Shown here: piece after piece, positions 34,918-43,500 of the stretch
Layout of the letters: each line of letters opens with the position of its first letter
How positions within the stretch are numbered: position 1 is the stretch's first letter
Assembly: GCF_001418205.1 (NCBI RefSeq)
Contig: NZ_LIQF01000018.1
Coordinates: 1-55,642, forward strand
Length of the DNA: 55,642 nucleotides
DNA from: Marinomonas fungiae
Lineage (GTDB): Bacteria > Pseudomonadota > Gammaproteobacteria > Pseudomonadales > Marinomonadaceae
Direction: 5' to 3'
Notes under the pieces: model-generated
The model's input: only the letters and a program-made list of their open reading frames with translations
What the model was told of the DNA's origin: nothing
Databases searched by the model: none
Position numbers and translations under genes: made by a program

Positions 34918-36143
34918 CACTTTAATGCCGCCTCTGCATCTTTTTGGTTGATTATTTTTAGACAAAATGATTTTGTTATGTTGCTGTCAATTCGATCTTT
35001 AACTTCTTGGCAGCTTAGGTCTTCATGATGAGTGTATTTAGTGTTAATAATAAAGGAGTCGACTGACTTATATGCGATAAGATGGTTGTACTCGAATAAA
35101 AGTTTAAGGAGATCTTCATTACTTTCCATTTCATCTAATAAGTCTGAAGTGCAGCCATCTTTATCCTCTAAATCTCTTATGTCTAGCGCTGTTGGTAAGA
35201 AAAACTTTCTGTCTCGATCTTTATAGTGAGGAAAATTTTTAAGTATTGGGTCAATGTCCAGTTTTTCAATCAAATCTGAGTATCGTCTGATGTCTGATTT
35301 TTGAATAGTGTTGAAACGCTCTGATGGCTTCATTAGTTGACATAGAGATTTTAGGTTTTCTGTGCTTATTGATCGAATATGGTTGAATAAGTTTATTGAT
35401 CTAAAATATGTTTTTTCTGGAATGCTTTCTAAAGATTGATCAAGCTTTGTTTCTAGAAAAATGTATAAGTCTGACTTTAGTTTAAGGGATGAGTACTCTT
35501 TATCATTATAGGATTTTTCGTCTAATGTTTCATTTAGAATGTTTTTAGAATGTATTCGGTTGTTATAAGCTGCTTCATTAGCCTTCTGGCCGTCTATCTG
35601 TACTAGTTTGTGTATTTCTAGAGCTTTATTGCTTATTTTTTCAGATAAAATGCAATAATTATTGTTGATCAGTGTTTCACTTAGGTTGACCTTATTTTTT
35701 AAGGAGATCTCTTTTATTATATCTTTTGTGAGGTTCTCGATTTCTCCTAGCCCACAATATTTTTTATTTTTATAAGAATAAAATTTAACTACTTCTCCGT
35801 TTATTCCAATATGATCATTTGTGTCGTCTAAATCAACTGATACGTGGAAGTATCTGGTTATGCCTTTAGTTCGATCAAGCTCAATTTTTGAGGACTTTTC
35901 TAATGCATCAGCATAGCCGCTTCTATACTTGCTTATCTTTGCTTTTACTTGATGTGCACTGGTTAATTTGTTGTCTTCGTAAATAGCAAAATCATCAGAA
36001 CTATCTAGTTGAAGTGAAAAATCTTCTTTACCTTCGTTTATTAATCTTAGGCAATGATATAGCGCTACTTTCCCCTGATAGACGAAACCACTCCATGTAG
36101 TAATTGCGCTACTTGGATATTGATTAACTACATTGCTGCTCAT
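34917..36143 (-). CDS. putative nuclease effector of an ABC-three-component-like system
   Basis: About 408 residues from the ATG at 36143 (a GTG at 36155 is in frame). The N-terminal 110 residues resemble the PD-(D/E)XK nuclease domain seen in DUF4297/Cap4-like effectors: WSGFVYQGKVALYHCL, then DDFAIYEDNKLTSAHQVKAK, with the D and QxK active-site pattern near residues 50-70. The helical C-terminal part is the kind used to bind the middle component. First gene of the minus-strand three-gene operon and coupled to the next by overlap. It likely cuts nucleic acid when the ATPase senses a trigger. Strongly AT-rich. Confidence 0.65.
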   Translation of the reverse strand: MSSNVVNQYPSSAITTWSGFVYQGKVALYHCLRLINEGKEDFSLQLDSSDDFAIYEDNKLTSAHQVKAKISKYRSGYADALEKSSKIELDRTKGITRYFHVSVDLDDTNDHIGINGEVVKFYSYKNKKYCGLGEIENLTKDIIKEISLKNKVNLSETLINNNYCILSEKISNKALEIHKLVQIDGQKANEAAYNNRIHSKNILNETLDEKSYNDKEYSSLKLKSDLYIFLETKLDQSLESIPEKTYFRSINLFNHIRSISTENLKSLCQLMKPSERFNTIQKSDIRRYSDLIEKLDIDPILKNFPHYKDRDRKFFLPTALDIRDLEDKDGCTSDLLDEMESNEDLLKLLFEYNHLIAYKSVDSFIINTKYTHHEDLSCQEVKDRIDSNITKSFCLKIINQKDAEAALK

Positions 36144-36186
36144 ATCGAAATTCACTCTGACTTATTAATTTTATATATAGGGATAT

Positions 36187-37542
36187 TTAGTCTAGGAAAA
36201 ATCGTACATCTAGTACTCCTAGTGCTTTAGATACCGCTTGTGGTGATATATTCTTACCTTCTAGCTCCGTCAATCTCTCTGAAATTTGTGTCTGGTTAAG
36301 CCCTTGCTTCAGAACGAGAATTTGTTTCTTACGATCCGTAAGTCTTGAGTCAACCATGTGACGAGCGATGTCCCTGAGTTTTCCTTCATCATCAGCACCC
36401 AGTAATGTACCTGCTCCTGTTAAGCGCACGATGGCATCATCAATGAGCCGTTTGGTTTCTCCTTCAACCGCTATTGGGCACTTAAAGTTATGTTTAACGT
36501 ACTCGAAATATGCCTGGGCGTGTTCTTGTGTAACCGTCTTACCTTCTAAAAAGAGATAGAAAAAGCGATCAATAAGCTCTTCTGCTGATAAGGATCTTAG
36601 CTCTTTGTCATCTAACACTGGCTTATACTCCACGGCACCAGCGACATGAAGTTGTAAGCGTCGAAACTCCTTTTCAAATTGCTCTTTTGATTGCAGAGCA
36701 CTTTTGTAAGCAGGATTCCAAGTGAGGCCATCTTTGTTTCTTGGCCGATGGCGAGTGCAATATCTATGACTAAGTTGCAACTTTTTCTTTTGCTCGTCAT
36801 TAGCTTCTTGCTGGTCGTCTGGGTCTAGCAGGTTGTTATCTAGTCGATAGAAGTACTCGGCCAGTTCATTTCTTTGGCCGCATAGCTCGCAATAGGTTTG
36901 CTTGCGTCTTGCATTGATCTTTATATCTGGGCTGTGGTGCTTAAAGCGTGTTGGTGTTAGGTGCAGCATCCATAGAAGTTCCAGCAGGTTATCGACGGTT
37001 GCCTGAAACCGGAAGTCTATCGGTCGGCATTGGTGCTCTGTGTTCATAAAGTGTCTAAGCTGCTGCTTGATCGAGTCATGAGCACTTTTAAAGCCCATCA
37101 TCACGATCAAGTTGGTCAATGGAGTCTCTGCTTTGAATTTGGGTCCATATTTTACGGATACTCTACGGTAGAAATTTCGTACTAGTGGAAATTCTGATTG
37201 TGAATCTTGCACCGGTGCGTGGCGAAGATTCCAATAAGGGTTCGGAAAGAAGTGAAAATGAGTTTCCGGTAGAGAATTCAGAAACGCTGATACCTTGGGA
37301 TCAAGGACTTCTAGGATAAGCTCGCCAATAGGGCGCTTATCCGTTTCTTTTTTGATGTCTGCATGAGCATCTTTTAGATGGTTTCTAGGATCTTTTCTAT
37401 GGGAGTGTACGGAATAGTTCGCCCAACGATCCCTAAACTCTCGTATGCCTTCGGCAACAAGAGCGTCGCAGTCTTCCCAGACAGAGATAAAGTGTCTGTC
37501 TAGGCGATCACTAGCTTCCTTTTCGATTTCCGCATATTCCAT
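36187..37542 (-). CDS. large HTH and zinc-binding protein of unknown function
   Basis: About 451 residues. The central part has a probable zinc site: YCELCGQRNE (near residue 222) and HRYCTRHRPRN (near residue 264), a C-x2-C and H-x2-C-x2-H arrangement. The C-terminus (about 405-453) is a helix-turn-helix: DRKKQILVLKQGLNQTQISE then ISPQAVSKALGVL. ATG 37542 is chosen since GAAGG lies 7 nt before it. It is transcribed divergently from the AlpA/rep operon, a place typical of an element regulator. I recognise no named family; a DNA-binding regulator of replication or cargo is a reasonable inference. Confidence 0.7.
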   Translation of the reverse strand: MEYAEIEKEASDRLDRHFISVWEDCDALVAEGIREFRDRWANYSVHSHRKDPRNHLKDAHADIKKETDKRPIGELILEVLDPKVSAFLNSLPETHFHFFPNPYWNLRHAPVQDSQSEFPLVRNFYRRVSVKYGPKFKAETPLTNLIVMMGFKSAHDSIKQQLRHFMNTEHQCRPIDFRFQATVDNLLELLWMLHLTPTRFKHHSPDIKINARRKQTYCELCGQRNELAEYFYRLDNNLLDPDDQQEANDEQKKKLQLSHRYCTRHRPRNKDGLTWNPAYKSALQSKEQFEKEFRRLQLHVAGAVEYKPVLDDKELRSLSAEELIDRFFYLFLEGKTVTQEHAQAYFEYVKHNFKCPIAVEGETKRLIDDAIVRLTGAGTLLGADDEGKLRDIARHMVDSRLTDRKKQILVLKQGLNQTQISERLTELEGKNISPQAVSKALGVLDVRFFLD

Positions 37543-37751
37543 TGCCACACCTTCAAGCCCATAGCATTAGGTCATGTTACTACTGGTTAAATAGTGAGTC
37601 TATTAGCAACTAGTCGCAATGTTTGGCTGCTGTTTTAGGGTGGAGCTCTGAAAATAAATGGCGTTTTCAACTTTTTCCTCCACAAGGTCCAATCAAGCTT
37701 CAAATGAATACAGGCATAGTCAGGTTTCAGTAACTAAGAGGAGGCCGTGAC

Positions 37752-37982
37752 ATGCAGGAGCTAGCACATAAAACCCTAATTAATCGAAAAACACTTTTAC
37801 GAATGGTGCCGCTTTCGGATCGGACCATTTACAACTTAGAGCAGCAAGGTGAGTTCCCTCGTCGTATTGTCCTAACTAGTCGCAGTGTGGCCTGGGATCT
37901 TGCTGAGATAGAAGAGTGGATCGAACAACGCCGCAAGAGTGCGCTTAAGGCGGCTCGCCCTGGATACTTCGGGGGTAACTGA
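37752..37982 (+). CDS. alpA: AlpA-family regulator
   Basis: A 76-residue MerR-like winged-helix protein: RKTLLRMVPLSDRTIYNLEQ then GEFPRRIVLTSRSVAWDLAEI, EEWIEQR. This is the classic AlpA/excisionase-like pattern. AGGAGG precedes the ATG by 7 nt. AlpA activates integrase genes or acts as an excision factor in P4-like islands. Here it opens the replication operon, with repA starting 2 bp later, so it may tie excision to replication. It occupies the place of the small repressor gene of IncQ plasmids. Confidence 0.9.
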   Translation: MQELAHKTLINRKTLLRMVPLSDRTIYNLEQQGEFPRRIVLTSRSVAWDLAEIEEWIEQRRKSALKAARPGYFGGN

Positions 37983-37984
37983 TT

Positions 37985-38806
37985 ATGCGAATCGATTTTT
38001 ATGAAACCCTTATGACTCCGGCTCAAGAGATGGACTACGTCTTACCAAGTCTATTGGTGGGCTCATTTGGTGCATTTGTTGCGCCAGGTGGTATGGGTAA
38101 GTCTATGTTTGCCTTAGAGCTGGCGATACATATTGCGGGTGGCCCAGATCTCTTAGGTGTTGGGCCATTGAAACAAGGCCCTGTGGTTTACATTTCTGCC
38201 GAGGATCCAGTATTAGCTATTGAAGATCGAATACGTAACATCGGAAAACATCTAAGCCAAGAGCAAATAAAGACCATTAGGCAAAACCTTGTGATTGAGT
38301 CAGTTTTAGGCCGAACCCCAGATCTATTGGATGAAAAGTGCGTTGAACTATTGGTGAAACAATCAGAAGGCCGAAGGCTTTTGATCTTGGATACATTACG
38401 CCGTTTTAGCACTGAAGATGAGAACTCAAGCAGTGCTATGTCCCAGGTATTAAACCGTATAGAGCTGATTGCTCGTGATACAAATGCTGCGGTGATTTTT
38501 ACCCATCACACTAGCAAAGATTTAGATGCTCAATACACGGGGCGAGGCTCTTCTGTAATCGCTTATCACAGTCGTTGGCAATCTGTACTGCGTGAAATGA
38601 CGAAAAGCGAGGCCAATGAATTTGGTATAGATGAAACGAAACGCACGAGCTATCTACGCTATAGCATCAACAAAGCCAACTTTGGGTCATGCTACAACGG
38701 AAGCTGGCTAATTCGGCGTGAGAATGGGTTGTTAGAGAAAGTAACGCTGCAAAAGCAACAGAAGTCACAGAAGCCGTCTAATGGGCGAGTACGTGGAGAA
38801 GCCTAG
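37985..38806 (+). CDS. repA: RepA-like replicative helicase (IncQ type)
   Basis: Hexameric RecA-fold helicase of the RSF1010 RepA kind, 273 residues (RSF1010 RepA is 279). Walker A is FVAPGGMGKSMFALELA (near residue 34), then VVYISAEDP, Walker B LLILDTLRRFS and the HHTSK sensor. It should unwind the origin DNA during autonomous replication of the excised element. It overlaps repC by 26 bp, as in IncQ plasmids. The IncQ primase RepB is not encoded here, so priming must be done another way or by the host. Confidence 0.9.
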   Translation: MRIDFYETLMTPAQEMDYVLPSLLVGSFGAFVAPGGMGKSMFALELAIHIAGGPDLLGVGPLKQGPVVYISAEDPVLAIEDRIRNIGKHLSQEQIKTIRQNLVIESVLGRTPDLLDEKCVELLVKQSEGRRLLILDTLRRFSTEDENSSSAMSQVLNRIELIARDTNAAVIFTHHTSKDLDAQYTGRGSSVIAYHSRWQSVLREMTKSEANEFGIDETKRTSYLRYSINKANFGSCYNGSWLIRRENGLLEKVTLQKQQKSQKPSNGRVRGEA

Positions 38807-39620
38807 GTATCAACTAACGCACGCTAGGCATGCTCCATCGCACTGCTTAGCTCCTGGGCTTTTTCGAGCGCTGCAAAAAGGTGAGCGTAAAAAGTCCAAG
38901 TTGGATGTGGTATACGACTACGGCAAAGGGCGCTTGATTGAGTTCAGCGGACCTGAGCCGTTAGGGGCGGATGATTTGCGAGTGCTTCAGGGCTTAATAG
39001 CGATGGCTGGACCAAAAGGGTTAATTCTTAAGCCTGAACCCAACACAGAGGATGGGCAGCAATTGCGGCTGTTTCTGGAGCCGAAATGGGAGGCTATCGA
39101 TATGGACGCTATTGTGGTGAAAGGCAGTTATAGGGCGCTTGCTAGGGAAATAGGGTATGCCAGCATTAACTACTACAAAACCATAAAGGCGTGTATTGAG
39201 CGGATGTGGAAGGTGTCGATTATTGTTCAACATGGAAGCAAACGAAAAGGTTTTCGCTTGCTGGCAGAGTATGAGAGTGATGATGTCGCCGGACACTTAT
39301 ACGTGGCGTTAAATCCTATGATTGCTGAAGCTATTCTTCCTGACGGTCAGTACATCCGTATCGATATGGACGAAGTCAGGGCGTTACGCAGTGAGAACGC
39401 ACGCCTAATTCATCAGCGTCTCTGTGCGTGGATTAATCCAGGTCAAACAGAAAAGGTGTCCTTAGATACGCTATGCGGCTATCTGCATCAAAACCCTGTC
39501 ACTGGTGCAACGCTGCGCAAACGTCATGAGCGACTAAGACGCGCTTTAGATGAGTTACAAAGCTTAGGGTGGCTTGTTACGGAATACCGAAAGGGGATGT
39601 TTGAAGTACAAAGACCATAA
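38781..39620 (+). CDS. repC: RepC replication initiator (IncQ type)
   Basis: Iteron-binding initiator, 279 residues, very similar to RSF1010 RepC by eye: HCLAPGLFRALQKGERKKSK, then IEFSGPEPLGADDLRVLQGL, VVKGSYRALAREIG and LIHQRLCAWINPGQTEK are nearly the same. It is predicted to bind the iterons immediately downstream and load RepA. The ATG at 38781 overlaps repA; a weak AGAAG lies upstream. The similarity places this replicon close to broad-host-range IncQ plasmids even though it sits in a chromosomal island. Confidence 0.95.
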   Translation: MGEYVEKPRYQLTHARHAPSHCLAPGLFRALQKGERKKSKLDVVYDYGKGRLIEFSGPEPLGADDLRVLQGLIAMAGPKGLILKPEPNTEDGQQLRLFLEPKWEAIDMDAIVVKGSYRALAREIGYASINYYKTIKACIERMWKVSIIVQHGSKRKGFRLLAEYESDDVAGHLYVALNPMIAEAILPDGQYIRIDMDEVRALRSENARLIHQRLCAWINPGQTEKVSLDTLCGYLHQNPVTGATLRKRHERLRRALDELQSLGWLVTEYRKGMFEVQRP

Positions 39621-39624
39621 CTTA

Positions 39625-39689
39625 AGCCCATTTTAACGGTCACATACCCCCATTTTAACTGTCACATTAGCCCATTTTAACGGTCACGT
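39625..39689 (+). repeat. first iteron array, three 22-bp units
   Basis: Three near-identical units centred on CCCATTTTAACGGTCACAT begin at 39625, 39647 and 39669, an exact 22-bp period. They start 5 bp after the repC stop. Position and form match the RepC-binding iterons of IncQ origins, which also carry a TAACTGTCAC-like core. Confidence 0.85.
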
Positions 39690-39757
39690 TTTTGAAGTTT
39701 AAAAATCGCTGTAAGCCTTGATATTAAAGGGCTACAGGGGGTGCACTAAAAAACGGT

Positions 39758-39810
39758 CTAAGATCTCTCTAAGATCTTTCTACTAGGCGTAGTCTTTAAC
39801 GCCCTAGTAG
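39758..39810. promoter_or_regulatory. origin region: 11-bp direct repeat and hairpin
   Basis: CTAAGATCTCT and CTAAGATCTTT are repeated at 11-bp spacing (39758, 39769). Next, CTACTAGGCG (39780-39789) pairs with the segment to 39810 (CGCCCTAGTAG, one bulge). In IncQ origins, hairpins of this sort are single-strand initiation sites; that role is inferred. Confidence 0.4.
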
Positions 39811-39857
39811 GGCTAAGACTTTGCCGCAGATAAACACTTGCATGGAGTTAAACCGTG

Positions 39858-39955
39858 TTTATTGACATATGAAGGGCAGAGCACAAGACAAGGTGTTTTA
39901 TTGACACTTGAGGGGCAGAGCGCAAAACAGGGCATTTTATTGACATATGAGGGGC
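39858..39955 (+). repeat. second iteron-like array, three units of 39-bp period
   Basis: TTTATTGACATATGAAGGGC (39858), TTTATTGACACTTGAGGGGC (39897) and TTTATTGACATATGAGGGGC (39936) repeat with an exact 39-bp period. Similar TTGACAxxTGAGGGGC units form the origin of IncW-type plasmid pSa. A minus-strand ORF over them has no support. Function here is unknown but origin-related is likely. Confidence 0.8.
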
Positions 39956-40220
39956 ACTGTTCAAAACCGGCTGATTAGCTTTGGTTAGCGAGGAAAGTAG
40001 TAGGAAAGCTGTGTTTTTCGGTGTCGTGATAGTGAGTAAAGCCATCACAAGTAAATCGCTGTAAGACCGCTATTTTAGCGCTATTCAGTCGCTATAAGTG
40101 CGCTGTAACTATCGGTTTTTAAAACGAAAAGAGTGGTGAGCAGGCAAAAACAGATGAAAACAGGGAAATGCACAGAAATGCAGACTTCTATGCAGAGGTT
40201 ACCTTGCTAAAACCAATGCT
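39956..40220. other. non-coding stretch between origin and oriT
   Basis: No convincing gene. The short motif CGCTGTAA recurs at about 39708 and twice between 40051 and 40109, and the stretch is otherwise AT-rich. It may hold further replication sites or the leading-region promoter. Confidence 0.4.
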
Positions 40221-40270
40221 GATATGCGGGCAGGATGTGTGAAGTAGGCCCACCATGCAAGCATGGCGAA
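40221..40270 (-). other. oriT: oriT with IncP-type nic site
   Basis: Read on the minus strand, GGCCTACTTCACACATCCTG then CCCGC matches the RP4 nic region (TACTTCACCTATCCTG|CCCG) with two differences. The predicted nick is on the minus strand between the bases opposite 40231 and 40230. A CCATGC/GCATGG inverted repeat lies at 40253-40266, close to where TraJ binds in RP4. traJ starts 83 bp further on. The nicked strand would lead with the rep region, and tra genes would enter last. Confidence 0.88.
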
Positions 40271-40352
40271 GCCTCTTCACTTATGTGACTTATTCGCACC
40301 TTCGGCGCTCAACGTTGATCCTGCCCTGCGGGGCGAAAGAGAGGATACACAA

Positions 40353-40727
40353 ATGGAGAACAACACAAATAAGACGACGAGAAAGAATAGCCCACCGATT
40401 AAGGTCTATTGCCTACCGGAAGAGCGTGCGCTGATTGAATCTATGTCAGCACAGGCAGGGCTCAGTGCTTCGACCTATTTGCGCGAAGTCGGCCAGGGCT
40501 ATCGTATCCAGGGAATTACCGATGCAGAGCAAGTACGCGAGTTAGTGCGGGTCAATGGTGATTTAGGGCGTTTGGGTGGATTGCTGAAGTTATGGCTTAG
40601 CAATGATGCCAAGGTGGCACATGTTGGGGCCAATACGATCTTGGCAGTGCTTAATCGTATCGAGGTGACGCAAGATCAAATGAGTTCGCTTATGGAGTCC
40701 ATTCTTCGTCCGAGGGCGGACCAATGA
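40353..40727 (+). CDS. traJ: relaxosome protein TraJ (IncP type)
   Basis: DNA-binding accessory protein that marks oriT and recruits the relaxase, 124 residues (RP4 TraJ is 123). The match to RP4 TraJ is strong by eye: SPPIKVYCLPEERALIES, STYLREVGQGYRIQGITD, and VRVNGDLGRLGGLLKLWL. The open frame starts at 40263, but AGAGAGG about 9 nt before the ATG at 40353 and homologue length fix this start. It overlaps traI by 4 bp. Confidence 0.93.
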   Translation: MENNTNKTTRKNSPPIKVYCLPEERALIESMSAQAGLSASTYLREVGQGYRIQGITDAEQVRELVRVNGDLGRLGGLLKLWLSNDAKVAHVGANTILAVLNRIEVTQDQMSSLMESILRPRADQ

Positions 40728-42484
40728 TCGCCAAGCATGTACCGATGCGTTCACAGGGCAAATCTGATTTTGCTGGCCTGGTGAATTACCTCACCGATCA
40801 CCAGAGTAAAGAACATCGACTTGGTAGCGTTCGTTTAAATAACTGTGAAGCGGAAACCGTGCGCGATGCGATCAGTGAAGTGTTGGCGACTCAGTTTGCG
40901 AACACCAGAGCGAAGAGTGATAAAACCTATCACCTGATAGTGAGCTTCCCGAGTGGTGAGCGGTTAGAAGCGAATACCTTGGCTGCGATAGAAGAGCGTA
41001 TTTGTCAGGGGTTGGGTTATGGGGAGCATCAGCGTGTCAGTGCGGTACACAACGATACGGACAATCAACATATCCATATCGCCATCAATAAGATTCACCC
41101 CACGCGCAACACAATCCATGAACCGTATTACCCGCATAAGAAGCTAGCGGAAATGTGCGAGGCCATTGAGCAAGACTTTGATTTACAGCCGGATAATCAT
41201 ATACCACGCAAGCGCGGGTCTGAATCACGGGCGATGGATATGGAACGGCATTCGGGTATTGAAAGCTTAGTTGGTTGGGTGAGGCGTGAATGTATGGACG
41301 AGATCAAATCAGCCAATAGCTGGCAGGCGTTGCACCAGGTCATGCAGGACAACGGTTTACAGTTAAGAACCAGAGGTAATGGGCTAGTAATTGTTGCCGA
41401 GGGTGAAGCGATCATTAAAGCGAGCACCTTGGGACGTGAGTTTTCTAAACCCAAACTCGAAGCGCGCCTTGGTCCCTTTGAAGCGGCTGCAACGGATTCT
41501 GTTAAGCCGAGCCGCCAATACACACATCGACCGGTTCGCTTGAAGGTGAATACCACCGAGCTATATGCCCGTTATCAAGCAGAGCAGAAACATGCCGCAG
41601 CGAGTAAGTCGCAAGCCCTTGAACAGGCGCGCCGTGATAAAGATCGACAGGTTGAAAACGCCAAGAGAAAAGGGCGAAGCCGTCGTGCGGCGATTAAGTT
41701 AACTGGTAGTAATAAGCTTACTAAGAAGCTTTTGTACAAACAGGCCAGTGTTGCATTGAAAAGCGATCTTGAACGTATCCACAAACGTTACCAAGAGCAA
41801 CGGCAAACGATATATCAAAGCAATAAACGCCAAGCCTGGGCGGATTGGTTAAAAAGCCAAGCATTGCAGGGAGATAGCGAAGCCCTCAAAGCGCTACGCA
41901 GCCGAGAAGCGGCACAAAAGCTTAAAGGGAACACACTTAAAGGAGATACAGTTCAGTCCGAGCCCAAAGTAACGGCCGATACGATTACGAAAAAAGGCAC
42001 CATTATTTATCGAGCAGGTAACAGCGCCGTGCGTGATGATGGTGAGCGTCTACAAGTGGCGACGGCTTCCAACCAAACCAGTGTCTTAGCTGCGCTAAAG
42101 GTAGCAATGGAGCGTTACGGTAATCGCATTACCGTGAATGGCTCGCCTGAGTTCAAGGCGCGAGTAATCAAGGCAGCAGTCGATGGCAACCTGTCTATAA
42201 AGTTTGTCGACCAAGGGCTAGAGCGCCGTCGTCAGGCATTAATGGCCCAGAACAAAAAGGCCAAACGGTCAGATAAGCCTGGTGTGTTACCGATTGGCAA
42301 AGTGCCACCTTCACGCCGTGGCCGGTTGCAGAACCTATCTCAGTTAGAGGTTTTAGCTATTAGGTCAGGCTCAGTAACTGAAAAAGCGGCGGTCATGCCA
42401 GCATTAGAGCAGCGTAAAGCCAAGCTGCAAGCTGAGCAGGCAGCTAAAAAAGCGAAACGACAACATAAGAGCCGATCACGTTGA
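40724..42484 (+). CDS. traI: relaxase TraI (MOBP1, IncP type)
   Basis: Nicks oriT and leads the strand into the recipient; 586 residues against 732 in RP4. The catalytic tyrosine is Tyr22 in DFAGLVNYLTDHQ and the metal-binding motif III is HNDTDNQHIHIAINKIHP (near residue 107). The N-terminal 280 residues track RP4 TraI closely, including IHPTRNTIHEPY and MERHSGIESLVGWVRRE. The C-terminal half is basic and helical, with a probable LPD7-type domain around residues 415-500 (TIIYRAGNSAVRDDGERLQV). Start ATG overlaps traJ. Confidence 0.95.
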   Translation: MIAKHVPMRSQGKSDFAGLVNYLTDHQSKEHRLGSVRLNNCEAETVRDAISEVLATQFANTRAKSDKTYHLIVSFPSGERLEANTLAAIEERICQGLGYGEHQRVSAVHNDTDNQHIHIAINKIHPTRNTIHEPYYPHKKLAEMCEAIEQDFDLQPDNHIPRKRGSESRAMDMERHSGIESLVGWVRRECMDEIKSANSWQALHQVMQDNGLQLRTRGNGLVIVAEGEAIIKASTLGREFSKPKLEARLGPFEAAATDSVKPSRQYTHRPVRLKVNTTELYARYQAEQKHAAASKSQALEQARRDKDRQVENAKRKGRSRRAAIKLTGSNKLTKKLLYKQASVALKSDLERIHKRYQEQRQTIYQSNKRQAWADWLKSQALQGDSEALKALRSREAAQKLKGNTLKGDTVQSEPKVTADTITKKGTIIYRAGNSAVRDDGERLQVATASNQTSVLAALKVAMERYGNRITVNGSPEFKARVIKAAVDGNLSIKFVDQGLERRRQALMAQNKKAKRSDKPGVLPIGKVPPSRRGRLQNLSQLEVLAIRSGSVTEKAAVMPALEQRKAKLQAEQAAKKAKRQHKSRSR

Positions 42485-42715
42485 GGTGATGGCAAAGGAA
42501 TCGACGGAAGCCCTAACCGCTTCGGTTGGTAATGACACCGATGTTTAACCCTATTCGGCCGCGCGTTTAACGGTGTCGCGCAGGTCGGGCGCCGAGATAG
42601 TAAGTGGCGAGCTAGCTCTGTACAGGCCCACATTCACTGCTGGTAACGGCAGGAGTAGAGATCAAGTTTCTACAGGTTGGTGAATGCAAATTTTAGTCAT
42701 AACAACTAAGAGTAA
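42485..42715. other. 231-bp gap between traI and trbJ
   Basis: No gene is visible. GC content is higher in the middle. It probably holds the trbJKL promoter, but I see no clear boxes. Confidence 0.4.
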
Positions 42716-43498
42716 ATGACCATGCTAAAACGCAAAATTTTAGCGGCTAAAATTCCCGTGCTCGCCATTTCCTTGGCGTTAAACATGTCTAATCCCGTTC
42801 ATGCCGGTATTCCGGTTGCTGATGGGCTGAACTTATCGCAAAACATGATGGCTGCAATGGAAGCCGTTGCACAGACGCTTAAGCAGATTCAGGAGTATCA
42901 AACCCAGCTTCAGCAGTACGAAAATATGCTGCAAAACACGATGGCCCCAGCGGCTCATATTTGGGACCAGGCCCAGCAAACGATTCATGATTTAAACCAG
43001 GCAACGAATACGCTGGCGTATTACCAAAATCAGTTGGGCAGTATCGACGCCTATCTTAGCCGGTTCCAAGATGTGGCCTATTACCGCAGTTCACCTTGTT
43101 TTTCCCGCAGTGGTTGCAGCGACGCCGAATGGGCGGCCATGGATGAAAACCGTCGTCTAGCCTCAGAGTCACAGAAGAAGGCCAATGATGCCGTCTTTCG
43201 TGGTTTAGAACTCCAGCAACAGAACTTACAGAGTGACGCAGGCAAATTACTGCAACTACAGTCCGCCGCCCAAGGCGCAGAAGGTCAACTTGAAGCGATT
43301 GGTTACGCTAATCAGTTGGCGAGTAACCAGGCAAACCAGTTGCTGCAAATTCGCAGTTTATTGATCGCCCAACAAAACGCTCTAGCCACCAAGATGCAGG
43401 CTGATGCAGATCTTAACGCTCAGTATCAGGCAAGCCGGGACAACCTCTATGAAGGCTTACGCGAGCCGGTCGACCGTTCACAAAGTAAGGAGTACTGA
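42716..43498 (+). CDS. trbJ: P-type conjugative transfer protein TrbJ
   Basis: VirB5-like component of the IncP mating apparatus, 260 residues (RP4 TrbJ is about 258). It has a signal peptide ending near PVHAG (residue 32) and a long helical body rich in glutamine: LKQIQEYQTQLQQYENMLQN then LEAIGYANQLASNQANQLLQ. VirB5-type proteins sit at the pilus tip and help choose the recipient. The C-terminus, REPVDRSQSKEY, is shared with the next gene product. An ATG at 42722 is an alternative start. Confidence 0.92.
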   Translation: MTMLKRKILAAKIPVLAISLALNMSNPVHAGIPVADGLNLSQNMMAAMEAVAQTLKQIQEYQTQLQQYENMLQNTMAPAAHIWDQAQQTIHDLNQATNTLAYYQNQLGSIDAYLSRFQDVAYYRSSPCFSRSGCSDAEWAAMDENRRLASESQKKANDAVFRGLELQQQNLQSDAGKLLQLQSAAQGAEGQLEAIGYANQLASNQANQLLQIRSLLIAQQNALATKMQADADLNAQYQASRDNLYEGLREPVDRSQSKEY

Positions 43499-43500
43499 CC

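Noticed and set aside
39625..39955. CRISPR array
   Set aside because: The repeats have short or no unique spacers, exact periods of 22 and 39 bp, lie next to repC, and no cas genes are present; they are iterons.
39848..40048. Minus-strand 66-residue ORF over the second repeat array
   Set aside because: Its sequence is just the iterons read as codons (repeated peptide units); there is no ribosome site, and the repeats explain it.
40263..40352. Upstream extension of traJ
   Set aside because: It would run across the oriT inverted repeat, and homologues begin at the later ATG, which has a ribosome site.
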